DNA of 34,836 bases from Planctomycetota bacterium (GTDB taxonomy: Bacteria; Planctomycetota; Planctomycetia; Pirellulales; Thermoguttaceae), in NCBI GenBank assembly GCA_029550925.1, contig JAKPGL010000116.1, forward strand, positions 1 through 34,836, read 5' to 3'. The stretch's first letter is position 1, and each line of letters opens with the position of its first letter. A model generated the notes under the pieces. It was given only the letters and a program-made list of their open reading frames with translations, was not told the origin of the DNA and ran no database searches. Made by a program: the position numbers and the translations under genes. This document shows positions 9,247-17,407 of this stretch, one piece after another.

Positions 9247-9503
9247 GCATCCGGTTCGGCGAAATCTGCCAGTTGCCTATCCAAAGGAGCAGTTCTTCTC
9301 CAAAACTAAAAATTTTCCTCCGAGCGTTTCCTAGGCGGTTCGTCGCCGCGATGGAAGAACAAGGGGATTGCACTATAGGCAAACATTTTGGGGAGTTAGG
9401 AAAAATGGGCGACCCGCGGCGATCCCGGAAATGAAAAAGAGATGACCGCTTTCCGCGGGCAGTTTTTCGGAAACAGAAGGTTTGTATTGGAGTAATCCAG
9501 ACT

Positions 9504-9519
9504 TGGCACGCCAGTTGCA
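9504..9519 (+). promoter_or_regulatory. Sigma-54 (RpoN) promoter of the flagellar operon
   Basis: TGGCAC (9504-9509), five nucleotides GCCAG, then TTGCA (9515-9519) match the -24/-12 consensus TGGCAC-N5-TTGCW at every specified base. Transcription should start about 12 nt after the GC, near 9530, giving a leader of about 110 nt before flgB at 9640. The NtrC-type activator gene ends about 300 nt upstream, which supports the assignment. Confidence 0.85.
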
Positions 9520-9639
9520 AAAACACAGGACGACTACAAATACCTTAAAAGTCCGCTGCTAGATAAAAGGGGTAAAATACAGGACGGCAGGAAAGTTAGG
9601 CAAAAAAGGGGAAAAACGTTCCGGGCGAGAGGATCGGCC

Positions 9640-10062
9640 ATGTACGAAAGCCTGTTTAACGCCACCACGTTGCCGGTGCTTCAGCAGGTGGTCAGTTTCA
9701 CGCAGGCGCGGCATCAGGTGTTGGCCAGCAACATCGCCAACCTAGATGTGCCGGGCTACCGCGCCCGCGACCTGCCGGTCAGCGAATTCCAGCGGCAATT
9801 GGCCGAGGCCATTCGGCAACGGGATGAGCCGCCGGCGTTCCGCTCGCCCGGAGAACCGGAAACGACTTTGCCGTCCCGCCGGCTGGAACCGGTGGAGTTG
9901 GAAGACCTGCCCGAAACGATCCTCTACCACGACGACGGCACGAAGGGTCTGGAATATCAAGTGAGCGAAATGCTCAAAAACCAAATGCAACACAACATGG
10001 CCGTCAGCCTGATGACGCATCAGTTCAACCTGCTCCGTGCGGCCATTAACGAAAGGACGTAA
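9640..10062 (+). CDS. flgB: Flagellar basal-body rod protein FlgB
   Basis: 140 residues, the usual FlgB length. The conserved rod signature lies near residue 25 (RHQVLASNIANLDVPGYRARD), equivalent to the NNIAN..TPGY motif of axial proteins; the end EYQVSEMLKNQMQHNM...NLLRAAI matches the C-terminal helix of FlgB. It forms part of the proximal rod in the periplasm and is secreted by the flagellar export system without a cleaved signal. GAGAGGA precedes the ATG. It is the first gene after the sigma-54 promoter and is followed by flgC after a 158-nt gap full of palindromes. Confidence 0.95.
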   Translation: MYESLFNATTLPVLQQVVSFTQARHQVLASNIANLDVPGYRARDLPVSEFQRQLAEAIRQRDEPPAFRSPGEPETTLPSRRLEPVELEDLPETILYHDDGTKGLEYQVSEMLKNQMQHNMAVSLMTHQFNLLRAAINERT

Positions 10063-10077
10063 GGCGCGACGGTGATC

Positions 10078-10123
10078 GCCTCTCCCCTCGCGGGAGAGGC
10101 CGGCCAGGCGGAAAGCCTGGCCG
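10078..10123. repeat. Twin 9-bp hairpins between flgB and flgC
   Basis: GCCTCTCCC/GGGAGAGGC (10078-10086 and 10092-10100) and CGGCCAGGC/GCCTGGCCG (10101-10109 and 10115-10123) are two perfect adjacent 9-bp stems with 5-nt loops. The first resembles the hairpins at 14571-14601 and 34493-34515, and GCCTGGCCGGGTGAGG recurs near 34432-34447, indicating a dispersed repeat family rather than a gene-specific element. Confidence 0.6.
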
Positions 10124-10130
10124 GGTGAGG

Positions 10131-10166
10131 AGAACCTGGATTCCTGCCTACGCAGGAATGACATTC
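10131..10166. repeat. Dispersed short palindromic repeat, copy 2
   Basis: AGAACCTGGATTCCTGCCTACGCAGGAATGACATTC-type stretch is the inverted counterpart of the repeat at 29008-29040, with inner arms ATTCCTGC and GCAGGAAT. The widespread TGGATTCC...GGAATGACA short repeat of bacterial genomes has this form. It is followed by two direct copies of ACATTCGGAAAC (10161-10172 and 10180-10191). Confidence 0.6.
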
Positions 10167-10220
10167 GGAAACAAGAATAACATTCGGAAACGAAACACGT
10201 TTCGGCAGAAAGGTGCGGCG

Positions 10221-10640
10221 ATGTGGAATAGTTTGGATGTTAGCACCAGCGCCTTAGTGGCGCAACGGATTCGGCTTCATGCGATTACGAGCAATCTGGC
10301 CAACATCTCGACCACCCACAATGAGGAAGGTGAACCGACGCCGTATCAGCCGCGGTTTGTGATTTTCCAGACCGCCGAGGAGATCGGCTCGCCAGGGACG
10401 CCGGGGGTTCGGGTGGCCTCGGTGGAGGAGGAGCAAAAAGAACCTCTCTGGAAATACCAGCCAGGCCATCCGGACGCCGTTCGAGAAGGCCCTATGACCG
10501 GATACGTGGCCTATCCCAATATCAATATGATGACCGAGATGACCGACGCCTTGGAGGCGGCCCGAGCGTATGAGGCCAACCTGGGCGCCATCGAAATCGC
10601 CAAAGACCTGCAACATCAGACGTTACGAATCATCGCCTGA
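10221..10640 (+). CDS. flgC: Flagellar basal-body rod protein FlgC
   Basis: 139 residues. The N-terminal axial signature is ALVAQRIRLHAITSNLANIS followed by TT, and the C-terminus has the FlgC hallmark PNINMMTEMTDALEAARAYEANL. It builds the proximal rod together with FlgB and FliE. ATG 10221 is chosen because AGAAAGG lies just before it and the conserved N-terminal helix begins there; a longer frame upstream only translates the repeat. fliE follows after 75 nt. Confidence 0.95.
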   Translation: MWNSLDVSTSALVAQRIRLHAITSNLANISTTHNEEGEPTPYQPRFVIFQTAEEIGSPGTPGVRVASVEEEQKEPLWKYQPGHPDAVREGPMTGYVAYPNINMMTEMTDALEAARAYEANLGAIEIAKDLQHQTLRIIA

Positions 10641-10715
10641 AAAGGAAACCTTCAGCCTGGTAGGGGAGAACTCCTTTTCCCTGACCCCACGGAGACTTAA
10701 AAGGACCAGGAAACT

Positions 10716-11015
10716 ATGGACCCGATTTATGGCGTGAACTTTTCCGCCGGAGAGCTAGGCCGGGTCGCTTCGACCGGCGCTTCGACCACGCCAAGCCGAT
10801 CCTTTCAAGACTTCCTGTTGGACTCCATTCGGCAGGTCAACGCCATGCAGCAGGAGGCGGACCAAGCGGTCGAACAGTTGATGACGGGCGGCCAGACCGA
10901 CCCGGCCGAAGTGCTCACCGCCGTACAAAAGGCCGACCTGGCTTTTCGCATGATGATGCAAATCCGCAATAAACTCCTCCAAGCGTTCCAGGAAATACAG
11001 AACATTCGGATTTAG
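10716..11015 (+). CDS. fliE: Flagellar hook-basal body protein FliE
   Basis: 99 residues. The C-terminal half, VLTAVQKADLAFRMMMQIRNKLLQAFQEI, is the diagnostic FliE segment. FliE joins the MS ring to the rod and is among the first exported subunits. The middle (SFQDFLLDSIRQVNAMQQEADQAV) also fits the family. It lies between flgC and fliF in the classic flgBC-fliEF order. Confidence 0.95.
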   Translation: MDPIYGVNFSAGELGRVASTGASTTPSRSFQDFLLDSIRQVNAMQQEADQAVEQLMTGGQTDPAEVLTAVQKADLAFRMMMQIRNKLLQAFQEIQNIRI

Positions 11016-11084
11016 AAGAGATCGCCCCGAGGGTGTAGGAAAGGAATCCTTCTCGAACAAGGACGGACGTAGGAGCAGCCACGG

Positions 11085-12734
11085 ATGGACTTTCTGAACC
11101 GTGCTTGGATTCAGATTCGAGACCTGTTTTTGTCGATGACGCCGGCGGCCCGGGTTACCACGGCGGTGCTGCTAGGAGTGATCGTGGTAAGTCTGGGCTA
11201 TCTGTTCACCTCTCGTGTTTCCACCACCGAGTCGTATCTGATGGGAGGCGAGTCCTTTTCGCCGTCGGACCTGAAGGCGATGGAGGCGGCCTTCGGCAAA
11301 GCCGGGCTGAGTTCCTATCAGATCGAAGGCAGCCGAGTACGCATCCCCCGCGGCCAAGAGGCCAAATACATGGCCGCTCTGGTCGATCATAACGCCCTGC
11401 CCCCGGAGTTCGGCGAGTTTCTGGCCAAAGCGGTAGAGACGAGTAGTCCGTTCCTGACGGCTAAACAGATAGAAAGCCGCAAAATAGCGGCTAAAGAAAG
11501 GGAACTGGCCCTGATCATCCGCTCCTTGCCGGGCATCGAGAAGGCCGCGGTGCTTTTCGACGCCCAGACCGAGGGCGGTCTGCGCGCCGGCGTGGTCAAA
11601 ACGGCGTCCGTGGCCGTCAAGGCCCTGGGTGCTCAGCCTCTGGACCCGGAACAGGTGCGGAAAATCCGGCATCTGGTGGCGGCCTCGTTTGCCGGCATGA
11701 AGCCGGACAATGTAACCGTCGCCGACCTGAACGGCCAAACCTATACGGGCTCCGGCGACCCGGCCTCTGGCGGCAGCGCCGCCGACGACCCTTACATCGC
11801 CCGAAAACGGGAACACGAAAAAGATTGGCAACTGAAGATTCTCAAGGCGTTGGCCTATGTGCCGGGAATTACTGTAACCACCAATGTCGAATTGGATCGT
11901 CAGCAAATCCTCCGCAAAGAAGACATCAAACACGATCCCAAACCCGTGCCAATTCGCGTTTCGGAAACCGAAAGCAGCCGAACCCGAGAAGGCGGCGGCC
12001 CTGGAGGTCGGCCCGGCTATGTGGCCCAACAACCCAAGGCCAACGCCCCCACGAGCGTTTCCGGCCGAACCGGCACTTCGGAACAAGAAGAACAATCCAA
12101 AAGCGAAACGGTCAATGCGCTGTCCACGCAGCGGTCGATGGTCGAAGAAATTGGACTGACGCCCAAGCGGGTCACGGCGGCCATTGGGGTGCCGATGAGC
12201 TACTTTGCCCGGGTGTGGGAGGAGCGGAACCCAGCCGCCCCAGGCGAAGCCCCTAAACCGCCCGACGCCGCTCAACTGGCAAAAATCCGGGACGAAGAGC
12301 TCAAGAAGATTCGGGACCATGTGGCGGCGATATTGCCTTCCGCCGAAGGAGTGGCGGATAAAACCGAACTGGTTACGGTAACCGAGTTTCAGGACATTCC
12401 TGGGCCGGAAATTCCCACGCCCAGTTGGCTGGAACGGTTTTGGGAGTTTTTGGCGACTTCGTGGGCCACGTTGGGGATGCTGGGGTTGGCGGCGATGAGC
12501 TTGTGGATGATTCGATCCCTGAGCCGGGCCAGTTTGCCGCCGCTGCCAAGTACGCCCAACCTGCCCGGTTTGCCGACATCGGAAAAGGAGGAAGAGGAAG
12601 CCCAAAAAGGTCCCCGGTTCGCACGTTTTGCCGCCGGCGGACCTTCGCTCAAAGACGAATTGGCCGACCTAGTCCGCGAGGACCCCGAAGCGGCGGCCAA
12701 CATCCTCCGGGCCTGGATCGGCACACCGCAGTAA
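11085..12734 (+). CDS. fliF: Flagellar M-ring protein FliF
   Basis: 549 residues, typical of FliF. A first transmembrane helix lies at about 22-41 and a second near 450-475 (LATSWATLGMLGLAAMSLW). Between them are the YscJ-like ring-building domains (SYQIEGSRVRIPRGQEAKYM, ALIIRSLPGIEKAAVLFD, ASVAVKALG) and a Pro/Gly-rich loop. The C-terminal tail SLKDELADLVREDPEAAANILRAW is the FliG-binding peptide. AGGAG precedes the ATG. It forms the MS ring in the inner membrane, which is the base for rotor and export gate. Confidence 0.96.
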   Translation: MDFLNRAWIQIRDLFLSMTPAARVTTAVLLGVIVVSLGYLFTSRVSTTESYLMGGESFSPSDLKAMEAAFGKAGLSSYQIEGSRVRIPRGQEAKYMAALVDHNALPPEFGEFLAKAVETSSPFLTAKQIESRKIAAKERELALIIRSLPGIEKAAVLFDAQTEGGLRAGVVKTASVAVKALGAQPLDPEQVRKIRHLVAASFAGMKPDNVTVADLNGQTYTGSGDPASGGSAADDPYIARKREHEKDWQLKILKALAYVPGITVTTNVELDRQQILRKEDIKHDPKPVPIRVSETESSRTREGGGPGGRPGYVAQQPKANAPTSVSGRTGTSEQEEQSKSETVNALSTQRSMVEEIGLTPKRVTAAIGVPMSYFARVWEERNPAAPGEAPKPPDAAQLAKIRDEELKKIRDHVAAILPSAEGVADKTELVTVTEFQDIPGPEIPTPSWLERFWEFLATSWATLGMLGLAAMSLWMIRSLSRASLPPLPSTPNLPGLPTSEKEEEEAQKGPRFARFAAGGPSLKDELADLVREDPEAAANILRAWIGTPQ

Positions 12735-12793
12735 TCCCGCGGTAAAGAAAAACAACGACAACCCTTTTGAACGTTTTACCAAACCATGACGCC

Positions 12794-13801
12794 ATGAACA
12801 GCACGCCTGACGGAATCCGAAAAGCGGCCATTTTGCTCCGGGTTTTGGATGGGCCGGCCGCCCAGTTACTTTGGGGACGATTGACGCCGGCTCAAGCAGA
12901 ACTGATCCGAAAGGCCCAGACCAAGTTGGGCGAGGTGAACCCCGCGGAGGAACGCCGGGTTTTGGACGAATTCATGCGATTAGGGGTGCTCACCCCGAAA
13001 CAGGCAACGGGCGTCGATTTGGGGGCGTCCGCCGCCGAGCATCGCCGGGCGGGCGGCGAAATGCGCCTGCCGGCGCCTTCCGCCAATGGGGCCCCGTTTG
13101 GCAGTTTGCACCATGTGGAGGTAGATAGTTTGGCGCGGGCGTTGGCCGGTGAACGGCCTCCGACGGTGGCAGTGGTGTTGGCCCATTTGCCGCCCCGTCA
13201 GGCAGCCGGGGTGCTCCAACGTTTAGACCCGAACCTTCAGAAGGAGGTGGTCTGGCGTTTGGTCCAACTAGAAGAGACCTCGCCGGACATTTTACAGGAG
13301 GTAGAGGCCGTCCTGCGGGCTCGGTTGGCTCAAGAGATATCCATCCCGCGGCGTCGAGTGGCCGGCCTGGCTACTCTGACGGGCATCCTCCAGACGGTCG
13401 ATCTCCAAACCAGCCGACGCATCCTGGCTCAACTGGACGCCTTGGACCCGGCTTTGGCGGACCGCCTCTCCGCAAGCCGAACTGGTCGGTTGGATTTCGA
13501 GGACCTGATCGACCTGGATGCGGCCTCGCTGCGGCGGTTGATGGCCGCGGCCGACTTCGAGGTGGCTGTTTTGGCCCTGACCGGCGCAGATTCCCTGTTG
13601 GTGGATCGCGTACTGGAGGTCGTCCCGGAGACGGACGGGCGAGCGTTGAAAAGCCGGTTGCAGAATCCTGGTCCGATCCGGCTTCGCGATGTGGAAGAAG
13701 CGAGGCGTCGGTTGGCCGACTTGGCCGAACGATTGGCCCACCACGGTCATATCCGCCTGCCTGGGGAAGGGAAAAGGTCGGAATTGCCCTTGGCAGCGTA
13801 A
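12794..13801 (+). CDS. fliG: Flagellar motor switch protein FliG
   Basis: 335 residues. The three FliG domains are visible: N-terminal FliF-binding (GIRKAAILLRVLDGPAAQLLWGRL), middle (TVAVVLAHLPPRQAAGVLQRLDPNLQ with the EHPQ-like region replaced by a variant) and C-terminal torque domain (DLDAASLRRLMAAADFEVAVLALTG, then LKSRLQNPGPIRLRDVEEARRRLADLAERL). FliG transmits torque by contact with MotA. ATG 12794 is preferred over a TTG nine codons upstream, although neither has a clear ribosome binding site, which may mean translational coupling to fliF across 59 nt. Confidence 0.92.
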   Translation: MNSTPDGIRKAAILLRVLDGPAAQLLWGRLTPAQAELIRKAQTKLGEVNPAEERRVLDEFMRLGVLTPKQATGVDLGASAAEHRRAGGEMRLPAPSANGAPFGSLHHVEVDSLARALAGERPPTVAVVLAHLPPRQAAGVLQRLDPNLQKEVVWRLVQLEETSPDILQEVEAVLRARLAQEISIPRRRVAGLATLTGILQTVDLQTSRRILAQLDALDPALADRLSASRTGRLDFEDLIDLDAASLRRLMAAADFEVAVLALTGADSLLVDRVLEVVPETDGRALKSRLQNPGPIRLRDVEEARRRLADLAERLAHHGHIRLPGEGKRSELPLAA

Positions 13802-13822
13802 AGGAGGCGCCTGTTGGAGAAC

Positions 13823-13842
13823 GGCGGGCCTTCGGGCCTGCC
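13823..13842. other. Very stable UUCG-tetraloop hairpin between fliG and fliH
   Basis: GGCGGGCC and GGCCTGCC pair over eight positions (one G-U) around a TTCG loop closed by C-G, the exceptionally stable cUUCGg form. GTTG and CAAC flank it and could extend the stem with a 5-nt bulge. No T-tract follows on the plus strand, so it is not a normal terminator; it may protect or process the mRNA. Confidence 0.6.
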
Positions 13843-13918
13843 CAACCAGAAAAAAATCCAAACCGCCCATAACAAAGAAGTAAGAAAAAAATTTTCCTCT
13901 TTTGTAAAGTAGTTCCTT

Positions 13919-14566
13919 ATGCCAGTCATCAAAGCTGGGGACCATCAGACGGCCCAATGTGTGGCGTTTAATTTCGAGGACATGGCCGGCCAAGCGAACC
14001 GGTATTTGGAAAAGGTGCGGGCAGAAGCGGCGCAGATCGTGGCGCAGGCCAAAAAAGAGGCCGCCGATATCCGCCGCCGCGCCGAAGTCGAAGGCCGACA
14101 GGCCGGTCAACAAGCCGTGGCTGAAACCGTGCGCCAACAATTGGCTCAGAAACTGACCACGTTGATCCCCGCGTTGCAGCAAGCGGTTGGGCAGATTCAA
14201 GACGCCCGCCAGGCCTGGCTTCGGCATTGGGAGAAGACGGCGGTGCATCTGGCCGCCCAAATGGCCGCTCGTATCCTTCGCCGCCAGTTGCCCCAACAGC
14301 CCGATCTGCCGTTGCAACTAGTCCGCGAGGCCCTGGAATTGGCCGCCGGCGGCAGCCAGATTCGGCTTCTGCTCCACCCGACCGATTACCAAACCCTTCA
14401 ACCTCAGGTGGAGATGGTGCTCCGGGAGTTTGCTCCCTTGGGACAAGCGGAAGTCGTCGCCGATCCGACGATCAGCCCCGGGGGCTGCCGGGTAGAAACC
14501 CGTTTCGGCGCAATCGACCAGCAACTGGAGACCCAACTTCGACGCATTGAAGAAGAACTGACGTAA
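13919..14566 (+). CDS. fliH: Flagellar assembly protein FliH
   Basis: 215 residues. An N-terminal coiled coil rich in Ala, Gln and Arg (LEKVRAEAAQIVAQAKKEAADIRRRAEVEGRQAG, given here as its start at about 34) is followed by the FliH/HrpE-like globular end, with LAAQMAARILRRQL and the typical final segment VVADPTISPGGCRVETRFGAIDQQLE. FliH is the peripheral stalk-like regulator of the FliI ATPase. The gene follows fliG after 117 nt containing an AT-rich stretch and a stable hairpin; no strong ribosome binding site is visible. Confidence 0.9.
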   Translation: MPVIKAGDHQTAQCVAFNFEDMAGQANRYLEKVRAEAAQIVAQAKKEAADIRRRAEVEGRQAGQQAVAETVRQQLAQKLTTLIPALQQAVGQIQDARQAWLRHWEKTAVHLAAQMAARILRRQLPQQPDLPLQLVREALELAAGGSQIRLLLHPTDYQTLQPQVEMVLREFAPLGQAEVVADPTISPGGCRVETRFGAIDQQLETQLRRIEEELT

Positions 14567-14570
14567 AATG

Positions 14571-14601
14571 ATCGCCTCTTCCGCCGCCGGGGAGAGGCGA
14601 T
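14571..14601. repeat. 12-bp hairpin between fliH and fliI
   Basis: ATCGCCTCTTCC (14571-14582) pairs with GGGAGAGGCGAT (14590-14601) over 12 positions with one G-U pair and a 7-nt loop, starting 5 nt after the fliH stop. Its GATCGCCTCT start is identical to that of the hairpin after flgB (10074), so both belong to one repeat family. No T-tract follows. Confidence 0.6.
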
Positions 14602-14646
14602 AGTGGAACTGTCAGGAAAACCTTTTCCCACGAGGCAACACTTCGG

Positions 14647-16050
14647 ATGCAAGAGAACGAATTGTTAGAACAGATTTTACCGACCGCCTTATACGGCAGC
14701 GTGGTCCGCACGGTGGGCATGACCGCAGCGGCAGCGGACTTTCCTGCGCCGGTAGGGGCGTTGGCGGAGATTCATCGCGAGACCGGCCCGCCGCTATTGG
14801 CCGAGGTGATCGGCTTTCGCGATCAGCTCACCTTGCTTTACCCTTTGAGCCGACTGAGCGGCGTGCGACGCGGCAATCAGGTCCGCCTGGTGCGGACGGC
14901 TCGCTGGCTCCGGGTGGGGCGGGAGTTATTGGGCCGGGTCATCAACGCTCATGGCGAGGCGATCGACGGTAAACCCCAGCCGATGTTGACCGATCGCGTC
15001 CCCTTCGACCGCAAACCGCCGGAGCCGTGCAGCCGACCTCGCATCGACGCCCCGCTGGCTACCGGCATCCGGGCCATCGACGCCATGCTCACCTGCGGCC
15101 GAGGCCAACGGCTGGGCATCTTTTCCGGGGCCGGGGTGGGCAAAAGTATTCTGCTGGGAATGATGGCCCGTTTCACCGCCGCCGATGTCATCGTCATCGG
15201 CCTGATCGGCGAACGAGGTCGCGAGGTAAAAGACTTCATCGAACGAGACCTAGGACCGCAGGGCTTGGCCAAAAGCGTCGTGATAGTAGCCACCAGCAAT
15301 GAACCGGCCGTGGTGCGGGTACAGGCCGCCAGCACGGCAACCGCCGTGGCCGAGTATTTCCGAGACCAAGGCGCCGATGTCCTATTGCTGATGGATTCCA
15401 TCACGCGGTTTGCCATGGCGCAGCGGGAGATCGGTTTGGCCGCCGGGGAACCGCCCACTACACGAGGTTACACGCCTTCGGTGTTTGCGCTATTGCCTCG
15501 ACTGGTGGAACGGACAGGACGAGCGCCCGAAGGAAGCATTACGGCGTTTTATTCCGTGCTGGTGGAAGCAGACGATCCGACGGAACCAATCGCCGACGCC
15601 ATGCGGGGAATTTTGGACGGACATATTTGGCTCTCCCGCAGCCTGGCTAGCCGAGGGCATTATCCGGCAGTCGATGTCCTGGAAAGCCTCAGCCGACTGA
15701 TGCCCGAAGTGGTCCCCCCCCGACACCTGAAAGCCGCCCATACCATTCGGGAACTGCTGGCCGCCTACCGCGATCAAGAAGACCTCATCTCCATCGGAGC
15801 GTATCGGCGCGGCAGCAACCCGACGGTGGATACGGCCATCGAACTTCGAGAAGACATCCATCGGCTGCTTCGGCAAGGGATGGAAGAACGAAGTGTGTTC
15901 GAGGAGGCGCAGAAGAGTCTATTGGAACTGGCCGACCGGGCCGAACAGATGCGCCAGGGTAAAAAGAGCGCCGGCGGAGGCGGCCCAGCGCCGGCGGCGT
16001 CTGGAGGCCGACCGGCCCAGCAAAGACCCGCCGCCCCCTCGCCGAGTTGA
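14647..16050 (+). CDS. fliI: Flagellum-specific ATPase FliI
   Basis: 467 residues. ATPase of the flagellar type III export apparatus, related to the F1 beta subunit. Walker A is GAGVGKS (161-167); Walker B lies at LLLMDSITRFA with D250, and IGERGREVKDFIERDLG and PPTTRGYTPSVF are diagnostic of the FliI/YscN family. The C-terminus carries a Gly/Pro/Ala-rich tail of about 40 residues after ADRAEQMRQGK that is not part of the usual fold. It acts in the cytoplasm with FliH and FliJ encoded on either side. Confidence 0.96.
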   Translation: MQENELLEQILPTALYGSVVRTVGMTAAAADFPAPVGALAEIHRETGPPLLAEVIGFRDQLTLLYPLSRLSGVRRGNQVRLVRTARWLRVGRELLGRVINAHGEAIDGKPQPMLTDRVPFDRKPPEPCSRPRIDAPLATGIRAIDAMLTCGRGQRLGIFSGAGVGKSILLGMMARFTAADVIVIGLIGERGREVKDFIERDLGPQGLAKSVVIVATSNEPAVVRVQAASTATAVAEYFRDQGADVLLLMDSITRFAMAQREIGLAAGEPPTTRGYTPSVFALLPRLVERTGRAPEGSITAFYSVLVEADDPTEPIADAMRGILDGHIWLSRSLASRGHYPAVDVLESLSRLMPEVVPPRHLKAAHTIRELLAAYRDQEDLISIGAYRRGSNPTVDTAIELREDIHRLLRQGMEERSVFEEAQKSLLELADRAEQMRQGKKSAGGGGPAPAASGGRPAQQRPAAPSPS

Positions 16051-16086
16051 GAAGGAAACAGAAAACACCACGAACCGCCGCCAGAA

Positions 16087-16129
16087 CAGGTAATGACAAC
16101 GAACATGCCGATTTTACGGGCATAACCTG
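16087..16129. other. Two-part inverted repeat between fliI and fliJ
   Basis: An inner stem ATGCC/GGCAT (16104-16108 and 16119-16123) sits inside an outer stem CAGGT/ACCTG (16087-16091 and 16125-16129). It lies in a 166-nt gap without a gene. No T-run follows, so it is more likely an mRNA structure than a terminator. Confidence 0.35.
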
Positions 16130-16216
16130 CCGCCGCTTTTGCGGGAAAGACACGGAGAGGTCGCCCAACGACAAGGATTCAACTTTCCAGAAGCTCCGAG
16201 AGCCATCCGAACACCG

Positions 16217-16714
16217 ATGAGTAGGTTTAAGTTTCGACTTGCGACGCTAAAGAAACTCCGGGAAGCGGTCCGAGACCAGCGTCGGGCAGAGCTTGGCGAG
16301 GCACTGCGGGCGGACGCCGTGTTTGAAGAACAGCTTGCCGCCCTGGACCGGGCCATGTGGAGTATGTTGGAGGAGTGTCGGGCGGCCTCGGGACCGGGAC
16401 CGGTAGATGTGGATCGACTCACCCAAGCCCATTTGCATAGCCTGCTTTTGGAAGGACAAAAACAGTTTTTGGAGCATCATCGGCGGCGATTGGCCGAAGA
16501 GATCGAACGCCGCCGCCAATCCCTGGCGCAGGCGGATCGAGAGGTAAAGATTTTGGACCGGCTGGAAGCCAAACAGGCTGAACGTTGCCGACGCCGAGAA
16601 CTTCAACAGGAAATCCGCCAACTGGACGAAGTCGGCGTCCGGCAGACCCTCAGCGCCTCCGATAGGGCCGATCAGGAAATCTTGCTCGCCGCAGACGAGG
16701 AGTCTCGGACATGA
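16217..16714 (+). CDS. fliJ: Flagellar protein FliJ
   Basis: 165 residues, nearly all helical with high Arg, Glu, Gln and Leu, beginning MSRFKFRLATLKKLRE, the typical FliJ start (FxFxLexLLxlRe). FliJ is the coiled-coil central stalk of the export ATPase and an escort for chaperones. The ATG at 16217 is used because the family motif begins there, though only a weak GAGAG precedes it. The TGA overlaps the next start as ATGA, so the downstream gene is translationally coupled. Confidence 0.88.
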   Translation: MSRFKFRLATLKKLREAVRDQRRAELGEALRADAVFEEQLAALDRAMWSMLEECRAASGPGPVDVDRLTQAHLHSLLLEGQKQFLEHHRRRLAEEIERRRQSLAQADREVKILDRLEAKQAERCRRRELQQEIRQLDEVGVRQTLSASDRADQEILLAADEESRT

Positions 16715-17397
16715 TCGGTCGGCTGATACGAGTTTTGATGATCTTGGTGATTTGCGTGTGCGTAAGCACCTGCATTGCCGAGAGCATCCTGCTCGGTTTG
16801 GCGTTCGCCAAGGGAAAATTGACCCGTCAGAAACTGATCCAAATGCTGGCCGTCTATTACGGGATCGAAACCAAATCGGAACAAAAACCCGCGGAATCGA
16901 CGCCGCCGTTACAGGAACATGTGTCGTTGGAAGAGATCGCCCAGCAACGGGCGGTCCATTTGCGAAATATCGAGCTTCGCGAGCAAATGCTCCGGACCCT
17001 CCACGAACAAGTCCAATCCCAAGAGCGACAATTGGCCGAGGAAAAACGCCGCTATGAAAAACAACGCGAAGACTTCGAGACCAAACTGCTGGCCCTTCGC
17101 AAAGAGGCCGAAAGCGAAGGCGCCGCCCAAACCGCCGCCATCCTCCAGCGGCTTAAACCCGCCCAGGCCAAACAACAAATCCTCCGAATGCTCCAAGACA
17201 ATCAAGTGGATCAAGTGGTGCTGCTTTTGAGCGAAATGCAGGAAAGCAAACGGGCCAAAATCCTCAACGAGTTCAAAACGCCCGAAGAGACGGCCCAGTT
17301 GGCCGAGGTCCTCCGGCGCCTCCGCCAAGGCGACCCGACGGCCGATCTGGCCGAGCAAACCCAAAAACAAATCCCTTCCGGAACGCCGCGCCCATAG
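16711..17397 (+). CDS. MotE-like flagellar protein (MgtE-N-like domain)
   Basis: 228 residues. One transmembrane helix at about 4-30 contains three cysteines (C15, C17, C21). A charged coiled coil occupies about 75-145 (EQMLRTLHEQVQSQERQLAEEKRRYEKQ in part) and the C-terminus (AAILQRLKPAQAKQQILRML, then KRAKILNEFKTPEETAQLAEVL) resembles the MgtE N-terminal helical fold. Proteins of this layout between fliJ and fliK are called MotE or FlbB-like; MotE is reported as a periplasmic chaperone for the stator-linked protein MotC/FliL-associated assembly in alpha-proteobacteria. The role here is inferred from layout and place. It overlaps fliJ by 4 nt and precedes fliK by 10 nt. Confidence 0.65.
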   Translation: MIGRLIRVLMILVICVCVSTCIAESILLGLAFAKGKLTRQKLIQMLAVYYGIETKSEQKPAESTPPLQEHVSLEEIAQQRAVHLRNIELREQMLRTLHEQVQSQERQLAEEKRRYEKQREDFETKLLALRKEAESEGAAQTAAILQRLKPAQAKQQILRMLQDNQVDQVVLLLSEMQESKRAKILNEFKTPEETAQLAEVLRRLRQGDPTADLAEQTQKQIPSGTPRP

Positions 17398-17407
17398 GAG
17401 AAGAGGC

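Noticed and set aside
11172-12605. 477-codon open frame on the minus strand within fliF
   Set aside because: It lies fully antisense to a well-supported fliF, has no recognisable domain, and is expected from codon bias in GC-rich DNA.
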